DNA of 64,000 nt from Candidatus Accumulibacter regalis (GCA_000585075.1 JEMY01000003.1:1-64000), one strand, 5' to 3'. Shown: positions 31,927 through 41,440, numbered from the stretch's first letter. Numbers and translations are program-made. The notes: generated from the sequence alone by a model not told the origin.

Positions 31927-32996
31927 GGGCCGTTCTGGAAGTCGTCAGCCCCGGCGCCATGGCCAGCATCCAGGATCTGGGTCGCCACGGGCTGCGCCGC
32001 GTCGGCGTGCCGACCGCCGGCGCACTCGAGCCCGGTTGGCTACGCCTGGCCAATGCCTTGGCGGGCAATGAGCAGGACGCGCCGGCAATCGAATTCCTCG
32101 GCGGTGGGTTGTCGTTGCGCGCGCTGGAGCACCCCGTGCGTATTGCGCTTGCCGGCTATTTCCGTGCTGAAGTCGTCGCCGCGGGCGGGCGCCGTCGCCT
32201 CGACTCGTGGCGCAGCGTGACCCTGGCCCCTGGCGAGACGCTGCGCTGCGCACAGCTGACGGCAGGCAGGGTGGCTTACCTGGCGCTGGCCGGGATGCGC
32301 GTGCCGCCGCAGCTCGGCAGTGCCTCTACCTATGCCCGCGCTGGCCTGGGCGGCGTCGATGGCGGTCTGCTGCTCGCCGACGTGCGCTTCCTGGCTGGCG
32401 GGTGCAGCGGCGACGAGAAGGGCTTGCCGGCGCCGCCACTGGCTGATCCGGCGCCGATTCGTGTCGTTCTCGGGCCGCAGGACGACTACTTCGAGCCGGC
32501 GTCGATCGCCTGCCTGCTGAGCGCCGCCTACCAGGTTTCCCCGGCGGCCGATCGCATGGGAATGCGGCTCGACGGGCCCCTGCTCAGACATCGTCGCGAG
32601 AAAGGCGTCGAGATCACTTCCGACGCGACCGTACCGGGGTCGATTCAGGTGCCCGCGCAGGGCCAGCCAATCGTCCTTCTCGCCGACGGCCAGACCGCCG
32701 GAGGTTATGCGAAGATCGCCACCGTGATCTCGGCGGACCTGCCGCGCCTGGGTGTCATGGCGCCCGGCCAGGTGCTCCATTTCAGATCGGTTTCGGTGGC
32801 TGTCGCTGAACAGGCCGCGCGCCAGCGCGAGGCCGCAGTGCAGGCGCTGCTTGCCGCCATCGCGCCGCTGGTCGAGCGGAGCGGGATCGACCTGCAGGCA
32901 ATCTACGCCGCCAATCTGGTCAGCGGGGTGGTCGACGCACAGGCGATGGACGACGCTTTTGCGCTGGCGGACCCTCCAGGGAAGGAAGAACAATGA
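31923..32996 (+). CDS. pxpC: 5-oxoprolinase subunit PxpC
   Basis: A 357-residue AHS2-type protein. Landmarks are 'MASIQDLGRHGLRRVGVPTAGALEP', 'IEFLGGGLSLRAL', 'PAADRMGMRLDGPLLRHRREKGVEITSDATVPGSIQVPAQGQPIVLLADGQTAGGYAKIATVISADLPRLGVMAPGQVLHF', the conserved biotin-dependent carboxylase-like block. It is normally slightly shorter (about 310); the extension is a C-terminal helix. It overlaps pxpB and pxpA by 4 bases at each end (ATGA), so the stoichiometry of the three subunits is probably set by translational coupling. Confidence 0.92.
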   Translation: MRAVLEVVSPGAMASIQDLGRHGLRRVGVPTAGALEPGWLRLANALAGNEQDAPAIEFLGGGLSLRALEHPVRIALAGYFRAEVVAAGGRRRLDSWRSVTLAPGETLRCAQLTAGRVAYLALAGMRVPPQLGSASTYARAGLGGVDGGLLLADVRFLAGGCSGDEKGLPAPPLADPAPIRVVLGPQDDYFEPASIACLLSAAYQVSPAADRMGMRLDGPLLRHRREKGVEITSDATVPGSIQVPAQGQPIVLLADGQTAGGYAKIATVISADLPRLGVMAPGQVLHFRSVSVAVAEQAARQREAAVQALLAAIAPLVERSGIDLQAIYAANLVSGVVDAQAMDDAFALADPPGKEEQ

Positions 32997-33802
32997 GCCG
33001 CAGGATCAATCTCAACGCCGATCTGGGTGAAAGTTTCGGCATCTGGGAAATGGGCAGCGATGCCGAATTGCTGACCATCGTCGGCGCGGCCAACATTGCC
33101 TGCGGCTTCCACGCGGGCGACCCCCTGGTCATGCGGCGCACGGTCAGGCAGGCGCTTGCAGCCGGGGTCAGCCTCGGCGCGCATCCGTCGTTTCCCGACC
33201 TGCAGGGTTTTGGGCGGCGGCCGATGCAGCTGCCGACCGCCGAGCTGGAGGCGATGCTGATCTACCAGATTGGCGCCTTGAGCGGTCTCGCCCGGGCCGA
33301 AGGCGGGCGGCTGACACACGTCAAGCCGCACGGCGCACTGAACAACATGGCCTGCCAGGATGCGGCGCTGGCGAGCAGCGTGGTCGCCGCCATTCATAGC
33401 CTCGACCCGGCGTTGATCCTGCTCGCCCCGGCGCTGTCGAAGCTGGCCCTGGCCGGTGAAGCGGCCGGCTTGCGCGTCGCCGCCGAGATCTTCGCCGATC
33501 GCGCCTACGGCGACGACGGCAACCTGATGCCGCGCAGCCAGGTCGGCTCGGTGTTGCACAGTGCCGACGAATGCGTCGCGCATGTGCGCCGGATGGTCGA
33601 CGGCGGCGGCATCGTCACGCTTGGCGGGCAGCTGATCCGCACCGATTTTCACAGCATCTGCGTGCACGGCGACGGTGCCGAGGCGGTGGCCGCGGCGAGC
33701 GCCATTCATGCTTCGCTACGCGCGTCGGGCGTCAGCCTGTTGCCCCTTCCCGGAGTCCTCCGGGAGGCCGCCGACTCTGACGTGTCGCCGTCGATGCTTT
33801 AG
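32993..33802 (+). CDS. pxpA: 5-oxoprolinase subunit PxpA (LamB/YcsF family)
   Basis: A 269-residue LamB/YcsF barrel. The start 'INLNADLGESFGIWEMGSDAELLTIVGAANIACGFHAGDPLVMRRTVRQALAAGVSLGAHPSFPDLQGFGRRPM' is diagnostic, as are 'THVKPHGALNNMA' and 'AEIFADRAYGDDGNLMPRSQVGSVL'. E. coli PxpA is 244 residues; the extra length is a C-terminal tail. It is the last of the pxpB-pxpC-pxpA operon, and zapE follows after about 100 bases. Confidence 0.93.
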   Translation: MSRRINLNADLGESFGIWEMGSDAELLTIVGAANIACGFHAGDPLVMRRTVRQALAAGVSLGAHPSFPDLQGFGRRPMQLPTAELEAMLIYQIGALSGLARAEGGRLTHVKPHGALNNMACQDAALASSVVAAIHSLDPALILLAPALSKLALAGEAAGLRVAAEIFADRAYGDDGNLMPRSQVGSVLHSADECVAHVRRMVDGGGIVTLGGQLIRTDFHSICVHGDGAEAVAAASAIHASLRASGVSLLPLPGVLREAADSDVSPSML

Positions 33803-33903
33803 AATATCGGCATCGCCGCAGCGCGAGCTGCCGACTGCCCCGCCGTCCAACGAGCCAGGTGCAAGGAGTGGCCAAATGGCCTCCGAGTGCCGGAAAGACG
33901 CTG

Positions 33904-35016
33904 ATGCCCCACAGAATTCTCAAGGTTCCCGAGCGTGGCATGCTCGACGCTTACGAGCGCGTGCTGTCGTCGCGCAAGTTCACCGCCGACGCCGCGCAGC
34001 GCACGGCAGCCGAGCGTCTGCAGCGCCTGTACTACGAGCTGCTGTCGTTCAAGGTCGGGCGGAGCAGCAAGCTGCGCCGCTTCCTTGCGCCGCCGCCCGT
34101 GCCGCGCGGCGTCTATTTCTGGGGCGGGGTCGGTCGCGGCAAGAGCTTCCTGATGGACTGCTTCTACGACGCGGTCCCCTATCGTCGCAAGCGGCGGGTG
34201 CACTTCCACGCTTTCATGCACGACGTCCATCGCCAGCTGAAGCAGTTGAAGGGCGAAAAGGATCCGCTGGCCAGGTTGGCCGAACGCATTGCCAGCGAGC
34301 TGCGGCTGCTCTGCTTTGACGAGTTTCACGTCTCCGACATCGCCGATGCGATGATCCTCGGCCGTTTGCTCGACGCGCTTTTCGAACGCGGCGTGGTCTT
34401 CGTGATGACCTCCAACTATCCGCCCGACAGGCTCTATCCGAATGGCCTGCAGCGCGAAAACTTCCTGCCCACGATCGCCTTGATCAAGTCGCGCATGGAC
34501 GTTCTGGAGATCGATTCCGGCGTCGACTACCGCTTGCGCACGCTCGAGCAGGTCGAGATCTTCCATTACCCGGCGGATGCCGCTGCCGAATCGAAGATGG
34601 CCGGCTACTTCACCAGCATTGCGGCCGGAGTGGGGGCCGCCGGCGGGAGCGTCGAGATTCTTGGTCGCCAGATCCCGACCCTGCGGCGGGGCAACGGCGT
34701 CATCTGGTTCGACTTCAAGGCGCTCTGCGGTGGTCCTCGTTCGCAGAACGACTACCTTGAACTGGCGCTTGGCTACCACACGGTCCTGCTCTCGGCGATC
34801 CCGCGGATGTCGTCGACCATGGCCTCCGAGGCGCGGCGCTTCACCTGGTTGGTCGATATTTTCTACGATCACAAGGTCAAGCTGATCGCTACCGCCGACT
34901 GCGAGCCGGATCAGCTCTATACCGAGGGTACGCAGGCCAGCGAGTTCTTCCGCACGGCCAGCCGGCTGACCGAGATGCGCTCGCGCGAGTATCTCGGGCT
35001 GCCGCATCTGTCATGA
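33904..35016 (+). CDS. zapE: Cell division protein ZapE (AFG1-like ATPase)
   Basis: A 370-residue AFG1/ZapE P-loop ATPase. Walker A is 'GVYFWGGVGRGKSFLMDCFYDAV', Walker B is 'LRLLCFDEFHVSDIADAMIL', and the family-specific 'VFVMTSNYPPDRLYPNGLQRENFLPTIALIK', 'IWFDFKALCGGPRSQNDYLELA' and 'ARRFTWLVDIFYDHKVKLIATADCEPDQLY' follow. In E. coli ZapE associates with the FtsZ ring during late division. The ATG at 33904 has ggaaag upstream. It is a separate transcription unit following the pxp genes; a TAGAAT hexamer near 33801 may be its -10 element. Confidence 0.92.
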   Translation: MPHRILKVPERGMLDAYERVLSSRKFTADAAQRTAAERLQRLYYELLSFKVGRSSKLRRFLAPPPVPRGVYFWGGVGRGKSFLMDCFYDAVPYRRKRRVHFHAFMHDVHRQLKQLKGEKDPLARLAERIASELRLLCFDEFHVSDIADAMILGRLLDALFERGVVFVMTSNYPPDRLYPNGLQRENFLPTIALIKSRMDVLEIDSGVDYRLRTLEQVEIFHYPADAAAESKMAGYFTSIAAGVGAAGGSVEILGRQIPTLRRGNGVIWFDFKALCGGPRSQNDYLELALGYHTVLLSAIPRMSSTMASEARRFTWLVDIFYDHKVKLIATADCEPDQLYTEGTQASEFFRTASRLTEMRSREYLGLPHLS

Positions 35017-35121
35017 TTGCCCGGCACTGGGATGGGAGGAGGAACCCGTGTGGTGGCGGGATTTCACCGGTTCCATTGTGCTGCCCGCGTCGCCAAATCC
35101 GGGCAGGCATTCCCCAGCCCC

Positions 35122-35252
35122 GTCATTGCGAGGAGGCGTAGCCGACGCGGCAATCCAGTTCCATTCTCTGGCTGCTTGTCCGCCACATCAGCCAGGCAAA
35201 AAACAAGACCTCTGGATTGCTGCCACTTCGGCTATACGCCTCCTCGCAATGC
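35122..35252. repeat. Dispersed copy of the inverted-repeat element
   Basis: A 131-base relative of the element in the 12-13 kb array, with the same ends gtcattgcgaggaggcg and cgcctcctcgcaatgc. The left arm is near-identical to the array copies; the right arm and spacer are clearly diverged (tgccacttcggctatacg). It sits alone in the intergenic region between zapE and metY, in the 3' region of both genes. Confidence 0.82.
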
Positions 35253-35274
35253 CGTGCGGGCTGCTGTGGCGCCG

Positions 35275-36558
35275 TCAGACGGCAGCCAGTGCCTGCTCCA
35301 GATCGGCGAGCAGGTCGTCGATATGCTCAATGCCGATCGACAGGCGAACCATTTCCTCGGAAACGCCGGCCTTGGCCAGTTCTGCCGGCGCCAGCTGACG
35401 ATGGGTGGTCGACGCCGGGTGGCAGGCCAGCGACTTGCTATCGCCGATATTGACCAGGCGGGTAAACAGCTGCAGCGCGTCCTGGAAGCGTGCCCCGGCT
35501 TCGGCAGCGCTGCAATCGCTGCCCTTGACGCCAAAGGTGAGGATCCCGGACGCCTTGCCCTGCATGTATTTCTCGACCAGCGCGTGGTCGCGGTGGTCGG
35601 GCAGGCCGGCGTAGTTGACCCACGCCACCTTGGCGTGCCCCTGCAGGTAGGCGGCGACCTTTTCGGCATTGGCGCAAATGCGGTCCATGCGCAGCGGCAG
35701 GGTTTCCAGTCCCTGCAGGATCAGGAAGACGTTGAACGGCGAAATCGCCGCACCCATGTTGCGCAGCGGCACGACACGGGCGCGACCGATGAAGGCCGCC
35801 GGGCCGAGCGCCTCCGTATACACCACGCCGTGGTAGGAAACGTCGGGTTCGTTGAGCCGCCGAAACCTCGCCTTGTGCTCGGCCCAGGGAAAGCGACCGC
35901 TGTCGACGATGATGCCGCCGATCGAGTTGCCGTGACCGCCGATGTACTTGGTCAGCGAGTGCACGACGATGTCGGCACCGTGCTCGAACGGCCGGCAGAG
36001 GTAGGGCGAGGGGACGGTGTTGTCGACGATCAAGGGGATGCCATGGCGGTGTGCAATCTCGGCCAGCTGCTCGAAATCGGTGACATTGCCCAGCGGGTTG
36101 CCGACCGATTCGCAGTAAAGGGCCTTGGTCTTGTCGTCGATCAGCTTTTCGAAGCTGGCCGGATCGGCGTAGTCGGCGAAGCGTACGTCGAGCCCGTACT
36201 GTGGCAGGGTATGGGCGAAGAGGTTATAAGTGCCGCCATAGAGTGTCGCCGCAGAGACGATGTTGTCGCCCGCTTCGGCAATCGTCTGGATGGCGTAAGT
36301 GATCGCCGCCTGCCCCGAGGCCACCGCCAGCGCGCCGACGCCTCCCTCGAGTGCCGCAACACGCTTTTCGAGCACGTCCTGCGTCGGGTTCATGATCCGC
36401 GTGTAGATGTTGCCAGCCACCTTGAGGTCGAACAGGTCGGCGCCGTGCTGCGTGCTGTCGAACGAGTACGAGGTTGTCTGGTAGATCGGCACGGCGACCG
36501 CCTTGGTCGTTGCTTCGGGGCTGTAGCCGGCGTGGACGGCGAGGGTTTCGAGTTTCAT
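35275..36558 (-). CDS. metY: O-acetylhomoserine aminocarboxypropyltransferase (sulfhydrylase)
   Basis: A 427-residue Cys/Met metabolism PLP enzyme. 'METLAVHAGYSPEATTKAVAVPIYQTTSYSF' and 'AALEGGVGALAVASGQAAITYAIQTIAEAGDNIVSA' precede the PLP-binding Lys in 'ADIVVHSLTKYIGGHGNSIGG', and the C-terminus 'LVNIGDSKSLACHPASTTH.QL....EEMVRLSIGIEHIDDLLADLEQAL' matches MetY. Length, and the 'NIYTRIMNPTQDVLEKR' motif, favour O-acetylhomoserine sulfhydrylase, which makes homocysteine from O-acetylhomoserine and sulfide, over MetB/MetZ. The ATG has gaggaag upstream. No metX is nearby. Confidence 0.92.
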   Translation of the reverse strand: MKLETLAVHAGYSPEATTKAVAVPIYQTTSYSFDSTQHGADLFDLKVAGNIYTRIMNPTQDVLEKRVAALEGGVGALAVASGQAAITYAIQTIAEAGDNIVSAATLYGGTYNLFAHTLPQYGLDVRFADYADPASFEKLIDDKTKALYCESVGNPLGNVTDFEQLAEIAHRHGIPLIVDNTVPSPYLCRPFEHGADIVVHSLTKYIGGHGNSIGGIIVDSGRFPWAEHKARFRRLNEPDVSYHGVVYTEALGPAAFIGRARVVPLRNMGAAISPFNVFLILQGLETLPLRMDRICANAEKVAAYLQGHAKVAWVNYAGLPDHRDHALVEKYMQGKASGILTFGVKGSDCSAAEAGARFQDALQLFTRLVNIGDSKSLACHPASTTHRQLAPAELAKAGVSEEMVRLSIGIEHIDDLLADLEQALAAV

Positions 36559-37024
36559 GCGCTTCCTCTCTGGATGGGTTTGTGCGGTGTGTCGACTGGG
36601 CAGCATCTTAGCACCACCGCTGGCCGCTGTTGCCGGCCGGACGCTTTGCTCGGCAGGCTTTGCCGGTAGCGCTGGCCAGCGGGGACGAAAGCTGTCGACA
36701 AAGCTTACAGTCGTGTTCCCGGCGACGGCGGAATGGGCAATAAAGCAGGCGCTTGTCATTGCGGCACGAGATTTGCTTGGAGAATCCTGGCCACCCATTT
36801 CGTGCACTGGCAAACAACAAGCGATCGGGATGGCTGCTGGTTGGCTGGCAGGCAGGCGACGTTTGCTGTGGCCATTGTCAACACCACAGGAGGAGGGTGT
36901 GGGCCGCGCCAGACACTGCGTTCTCGCCTTGTCGCCGGCTCCTTGTCTGCCGCTGCCGCGGAAACGGCGGTGGCAGACTTCTTTTTGCGCGTTGTCGGCC
37001 GGGCCAAGACGCTGGACTGCCGCG
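36559..37024. other. 466-base gene-free stretch between metY and mnmC
   Basis: No frame reads as a convincing protein on either strand and no repeat family member was found. It should contain the metY promoter (minus strand). The composition is less GC-biased than the flanking genes from about 36690 to 36850. Confidence 0.5.
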
Positions 37025-38248
37025 TCACCGTGCTCCTGGCCGTGACGGCTGGCTGTCGGTGCGTTGCCGCCGGCTCCTGCCGCGCAGCAGAAAGCGACCG
37101 GGGTCGACGGCGTTGACCAGGTCGTCGGGCAGCGGCAGCGGCGCGGCGGTGATCAGGCAGGCGAGCAGTTCGCCGGCGAGCGCCGACCAGACGATGCCGC
37201 GGGCGCCGAAGCCGTTGATCAGGTAGAGACCCGGCAGGCGCGGCATTTCGGCGAGTGGCCGGGAGGGAGCGCCGGGGTCGATCGCCGCGGCATCGCCGAC
37301 GGCGCCGATCATCGGCAGGCGGTCGGGCGATAGCGGCCGGAAGCCGACGCGGCCGGCGAGGTCGCGGGCCTCGATTCCCTTGCCGTAGCCGGGCAGGATG
37401 AAGTCGAGTTTGGCCAGGTTTTCGGCGTGGTCGGCTTCGCGCAACGCGGCTTCTCCATCGTCGACGCTGAACGTGGCGCCGGCGCAACGCAGGCCGTCGA
37501 TTGCCGGTGTCACGTAGCCGAGCCGGCAGACGACGACGTCGGGCGCCGATCCTGGCCTCGCGCGAAGGTGCGAAACCTGCCCCCGCGCTGCGCGCAGCGG
37601 CAGATGGGCGGTGACGGAAAAATATCGGGCGGTTGTCGCGTTGGCGAGGATCAGCACCGGCGCTGCGGCGATCACTTCGCCGGCGGCGTTGCGGGCGCGC
37701 CAGAGACCGGCCGGGCGGTCGATGTGCGCGACCTCGGTGTCGTAGTGGGCGCTGATCGCGTTGGCGTAGCGGGCGACGTTGGCGCGACACAGCGACGCCG
37801 GGTCGACCCAGCCACCGCCGGGGAACCACCAGCCGCCGCTGGCCACTGGCCAGGCGGCGAGCTTTCGCGCCTGTTGACGATCGACGAAGTAGAGCTCGTC
37901 GGCTGCCGCCTTCCGGATCTCGACGACCCGCCGCTGGGTCGCGGCGTGTGTTTCGTCGCGGGCCAGATGGAGGACGCCGGTCTGTCCCCAGCGCAGCGGC
38001 TGGCCGGCCGCGGTCAGCGCCGCGAAATGGCGGCAGGCGTGCTCGAAGCCCGCCCTGGTCAGGCGCGCCAGGCGGTTGTCGTCGAGCGAGGGGAGCGGTC
38101 GCAAGACGCCGGCGACGTTGCCCGATGCCCCCTGGCCCGGTTCGTGGGCACGCTCGATGAGGTCGATTTTCCAGCCGCGCGCCGCCAGCCTTTCGGCGGC
38201 GCTGCTCCCGGCCAGACCGGCGCCAATGACGATTGCGTGCGGGTTCAT
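37025..38248 (-). CDS. FAD-dependent cmnm5s2U34 oxidoreductase (stand-alone MnmC C-domain)
   Basis: A 407-residue DAO-family flavoprotein. The Rossmann start is 'AIVIGAGLAGSSAAERLAARGWKIDLIE', followed by 'GASGNVAGVLRPLPSLDDN' and the C-terminal 'VGFRPLSPDRLPMIGAVGD...LYLINGFGARGIVWSALAGELLACLI'. These are the features of MnmC(o), the domain that removes the carboxymethyl group from tRNA wobble uridine. In E. coli the domain is fused to an MTase; here only the oxidoreductase part is present. It is downstream of lysS by 19 bases and probably cotranscribed with it, which fits a tRNA-related role. Confidence 0.85.
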   Translation of the reverse strand: MNPHAIVIGAGLAGSSAAERLAARGWKIDLIERAHEPGQGASGNVAGVLRPLPSLDDNRLARLTRAGFEHACRHFAALTAAGQPLRWGQTGVLHLARDETHAATQRRVVEIRKAAADELYFVDRQQARKLAAWPVASGGWWFPGGGWVDPASLCRANVARYANAISAHYDTEVAHIDRPAGLWRARNAAGEVIAAAPVLILANATTARYFSVTAHLPLRAARGQVSHLRARPGSAPDVVVCRLGYVTPAIDGLRCAGATFSVDDGEAALREADHAENLAKLDFILPGYGKGIEARDLAGRVGFRPLSPDRLPMIGAVGDAAAIDPGAPSRPLAEMPRLPGLYLINGFGARGIVWSALAGELLACLITAAPLPLPDDLVNAVDPGRFLLRGRSRRQRTDSQPSRPGAR

Positions 38249-38267
38249 GGCCGTTTGGCTCGGCGAC

Positions 38268-39782
38268 CTACTCGGGGCGCATTTGCGGGAAGAGGATCAC
38301 GTCGCGAATGTTCGCCGAGTCGGTGAGGAGCATGATCAGGCGGTCGATGCCGATACCGCAACCGGCGGTCGGCGGCAGTCCGTATTCGAGCGCGCGGACG
38401 TAGTCTGCGTCGTAGTACATCGCTTCCTCGTCGCCGGCGTCCTTGGCCTTGGCCTGTTCGAGGAAGCGCGCTGCCTGGTCCTCGGGGTCGTTCAGCTCGG
38501 AGAAGCCGTTGGCGATTTCGCGGCCGGCGATGAACAGCTCGAAGCGTTCGGCGATCTCCGGGTTGCTGTCGCTGCGCCGCGCCAGCGGGCTGACCTCGGC
38601 GGGGTAGTCGACGATGAAGGTCGGGTCCCACAGCCCGGCTTCTGCGGTCTCCTCGAAGAGCAGGAGTTGCAGCGTGCCGAGGCCGGCTGCAGCGCCCACC
38701 TCGACCTTCATGGCGGTCAGTTTGGCGCGCAGCCAGGCGGCGTCGACGAGTTGCTCGACGCTGTAGCCGGGCTGGTCCTTGCGGATCGCTTCGATGATCG
38801 TCAGGCGCGCAAAAGGCTTGGCGAAGTCGAGCGTACGGCCCTGGTACTCGAAGACTTCAGTGCCCAGGGCCTCGCGCGCGCTGTGGCGCAGCAGCCCTTC
38901 GGTGAAGTTCATCAGGCGGCGATACTCGGAGTACGCCTCGTAGAACTCCATCATCGTGAATTCTGGGTTGTGGCGCGGGCTGATGCCTTCGTTGCGGAAA
39001 TTGCGGTTGATCTCGAAGACTTTTTCGAGACCGCCGACGACCAGCCGCTTGAGGTACAGTTCCGGCGCGATGCGCAGGAAGAGCTCCATGTCGAGGGCGT
39101 TATGGTGCGTCTTGAAGGGCTTTGCCGACGCGCCGCCGGGGATCGGATGCATCATCGGCGTTTCGACTTCGAGGAAGCCGTCGTTCACCATGTAGCCGCG
39201 GATCGACTGCACGATGCGGCTGCGCACGGCGAAAGTGAAGCGCGAGCGCTCGTTGGTGATCAGGTCGACGTAGCGCATGCGGTACTTCTGTTCCTGGTCG
39301 GTCAGGCCGTGGAACTTCTCCGGCAGCGGCCGCAGCGATTTGGCCAGCAGCCGTACCTGCGAGCATTCGACGGTCAGTTCGCCGGTGCGCGTGCGGAAGA
39401 GCGTGCCGACGGCGCCAACCATGTCGCCCATGTCCCAGCGCTTGAAGGCCGAGTACGCCTCCTCGCCGATCAGGTCGCGGCTGACGTAGGCCTGGATGCG
39501 TCCGGAGAGGTCCTGCAGGGTGATGAACGAGGCCTTGCCCATGACCCGCTTGAGCATGATGCGGCCGGCGACGCGCACTTCGACCGGCAGGGCGGCGAGT
39601 TCGTCGCGGTTTTTTTCCTCGTAGAGCTCGTTGATCTTGCCGGCCGTGTTCTCGCGCGCGAAGTCGTTCGGATAGGCGCTGCCGGTCTGTCGCCACTCGG
39701 CGAGCTTGGCCCGCCGTTCGGCGATGATGCGGTTCTCGTCGTGCTGCGCTGAGCTGTCCTGGGGAGTGTCGGTGTGGGACAT
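38268..39782 (-). CDS. lysS: Lysyl-tRNA synthetase (class II)
   Basis: A 504-residue class II synthetase with an N-terminal OB-fold (about 60-165: '[32 protein letters not shown]') and a catalytic domain with motif 1 ('[21 protein letters not shown]'), motif 2 ('[29 protein letters not shown]') and motif 3 ('[30 protein letters not shown]'). Only the tRNA-Lys with UUU anticodon is seen in the window, 29 kb away. The gene lies in the minus-strand series prfB, ivy-like, lysS, mnmC(o), and the close spacing (20 and 19 bases on either side) suggests a single transcript. Confidence 0.97.
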   Translation of the reverse strand: MSHTDTPQDSSAQHDENRIIAERRAKLAEWRQTGSAYPNDFARENTAGKINELYEEKNRDELAALPVEVRVAGRIMLKRVMGKASFITLQDLSGRIQAYVSRDLIGEEAYSAFKRWDMGDMVGAVGTLFRTRTGELTVECSQVRLLAKSLRPLPEKFHGLTDQEQKYRMRYVDLITNERSRFTFAVRSRIVQSIRGYMVNDGFLEVETPMMHPIPGGASAKPFKTHHNALDMELFLRIAPELYLKRLVVGGLEKVFEINRNFRNEGISPRHNPEFTMMEFYEAYSEYRRLMNFTEGLLRHSAREALGTEVFEYQGRTLDFAKPFARLTIIEAIRKDQPGYSVEQLVDAAWLRAKLTAMKVEVGAAAGLGTLQLLLFEETAEAGLWDPTFIVDYPAEVSPLARRSDSNPEIAERFELFIAGREIANGFSELNDPEDQAARFLEQAKAKDAGDEEAMYYDADYVRALEYGLPPTAGCGIGIDRLIMLLTDSANIRDVILFPQMRPE

Positions 39783-39802
39783 GATGGCGGGGTCTCGGGT
39801 GA

Positions 39803-40300
39803 TCAGTTCTTTGCTGGCGTGGCCAGTGTCCGGGCGTCGCCGATGGCACGCTCGAGCAGGAAGGCGCCGATGGCCTTGGCCGTGGCCTTGTCGGCAGGCA
39901 TTCCGTACCAGCGCGAAAACGCGGTTCGCGTATCGTCGGGATTGTCGCTCGCTGGCGGCAGGAAGAAGAGGCCGCTGGCGCGCCCGCTTTGCGGGTCGAA
40001 AAGAACGTAGAGATGCTCGTCGAGGCAGCCGCGCGAGCTGCATGCCGAGGTCAGGACGTAGCCGGTGCCGTCGATGTCAACGCGCTCGGCGCGCTTGCCG
40101 GCGGCCAGTCGCTGCGTCCATTCCGGCAGGTCGAGCTCGCCGACGGCGCTGCGGTAGGCCTTGGCGAATTCCGGCTGCGCGGCGAGCAGGGCTTCCGGTT
40201 GCTGGCCGACATAGGCGTCGAGCGACGCGGCGAAGGTCGGCGCGAATGCCGGCACGACGAGCATGCTGGCGAGGGCGAAGCTGAGAAAAGGTTGTTGCAC
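39803..40300 (-). CDS. Ivy-family lysozyme inhibitor-like protein
   Basis: A 165-residue exported protein with a signal peptide ([24 protein letters not shown]). The mature part resembles Ivy (inhibitor of vertebrate lysozyme): '[36 protein letters not shown]' contains the CxxxxC loop (C87, C92) that in Ivy carries the lysozyme-binding residues, and '[22 protein letters not shown]' is the end of the fold. It would protect peptidoglycan from lysozymes, including the cell's own, in the periplasm. The gene lies 3 bases from prfB and 20 from lysS, an unusual place for an Ivy gene. Confidence 0.75.
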   Translation of the reverse strand: MQQPFLSFALASMLVVPAFAPTFAASLDAYVGQQPEALLAAQPEFAKAYRSAVGELDLPEWTQRLAAGKRAERVDIDGTGYVLTSACSSRGCLDEHLYVLFDPQSGRASGLFFLPPASDNPDDTRTAFSRWYGMPADKATAKAIGAFLLERAIGDARTLATPAKN

Positions 40301-40303
40301 GGG

Positions 40304-41408
40304 TCACACTCCCTGTTTGAGGCTTGCTTCAATGAACTGGTCGAGGTCGCCGTCGAGCACCCCTTGCGTATTGCCGACCTCGACGTTCGTCCGCAGATCC
40401 TTGATTCGCGACTGGTCGAGAACGTAGGAGCGGATCTGGTGGCCCCAGCCGATATCCGATTTGGCGTCTTCGAGTTTCTGCTGCTCGGCCTGGCGACTGC
40501 GCATTTCGGCCTCGTAGATGCGCGACTTGAGCATGGCCATTGCTTCGGCACGGTTGCGGTGCTGCGAGCGGTCATTCTGGCACTGGACGACGATATTGGT
40601 CGGCAGGTGCGTGATGCGCACCGCCGAATCGGTCTTGTTGATGTGCTGTCCGCCGGCGCCGGATGCGCGGTAGGTGTCGATACGCAGATCGGCCGGATTG
40701 ATTTCGACTTCGAAGGAATCGTCGATCTCGGGGTAGGCGGTCACCGAACAGAAGCTGGTGTGGCGGCGGGCGTTGGAGTCGAACGGCGACTTGCGCACCA
40801 GGCGGTGAACGCCGGTTTCCGAGCGCAGCATGCCGTAGGCGTACTCACCGCTGAGCTTGATGCTGGCGGTCTTGATGCCGGCAACGTCGCCTTCGGACTC
40901 TTCGAGCACTTCGACGGCAAAGCCCTTGCGCTCGGCGTAGCGCACATACATGCGCAGGAGCATCGCCGCCCAGTCCTGCGCTTCGGTCCCGCCGGCGCCC
41001 GCCTGGATGTCGACAAAGCAATTGAGCGGGTCGGCCGGGTTGTTGAACATGCGCCGGAACTCGAGGTTGGCAACTTTCCCTTCGATGCCTGCGATGTCGG
41101 CGGCAATCGCCTGCAGCGTTTCGTCGTCGTCTTCGTCGCGGGCCATGGCAAAGAGTTCGCTGGCGTCGCGCAGGCCATCGCCAACCTCCTCGAGCGTCAG
41201 CACGACATTTTCGAGGGTGCGCTTCTCACGCCCCAAGTCCTGCGCGCGCTCGGCGTCGTCCCAGACCTTCGGGTCTTCGAGTTCTAGCGAAACGGCCTTA
41301 AGTTCATCGGCTTTCTGGTCGTAGTCAAAGATACCTCCGTAGTTCGGTGGCCCGTTGACCGAGGTCGTCGAGGCGGTTTTCGATGAGGTTGAGTTGTTCG
41401 GCTTCCAT
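40304..41408 (-). CDS. prfB: Peptide chain release factor 2, programmed +1 frameshift
   Basis: RF2 of about 367 residues, encoded in two frames. From the ATG at 41408 the zero frame reads [18 protein letters not shown]... for 27 codons to an in-frame TGA (41325-41327); after a +1 shift translation continues from GAC (41326) to the stop at 40304. The second frame contains the stop-codon-recognition motif SPF ('[18 protein letters not shown]') and the peptidyl-hydrolysis motif GGQ ('[21 protein letters not shown]'). It terminates translation at UGA and UAA. The frameshift autoregulates RF2 level: low RF2 increases the time at UGA and favours shifting. It heads the lysS gene group. Confidence 0.96.
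41320..41340 (-). promoter_or_regulatory. prfB programmed-frameshift site
   Basis: On the minus strand the message reads cGGAGG-TAT-CTT-TGA-C: an internal Shine-Dalgarno-like GGAGG three bases ahead of the slippery CUU codon and UGA stop followed by C. This is the classical arrangement of the RF2 site. Confidence 0.95.
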
Positions 41409-41440
41409 GTTTTCTCTGATCGCTTGATGAATGACCGCCC

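Noticed and set aside
36733-37226. Small plus-strand frames in and after the metY-mnmC gap
   Set aside because: Most overlap the mnmC gene antisense, their composition (Arg/Cys/Pro-rich) is that of shadow frames, and no start signals were found.
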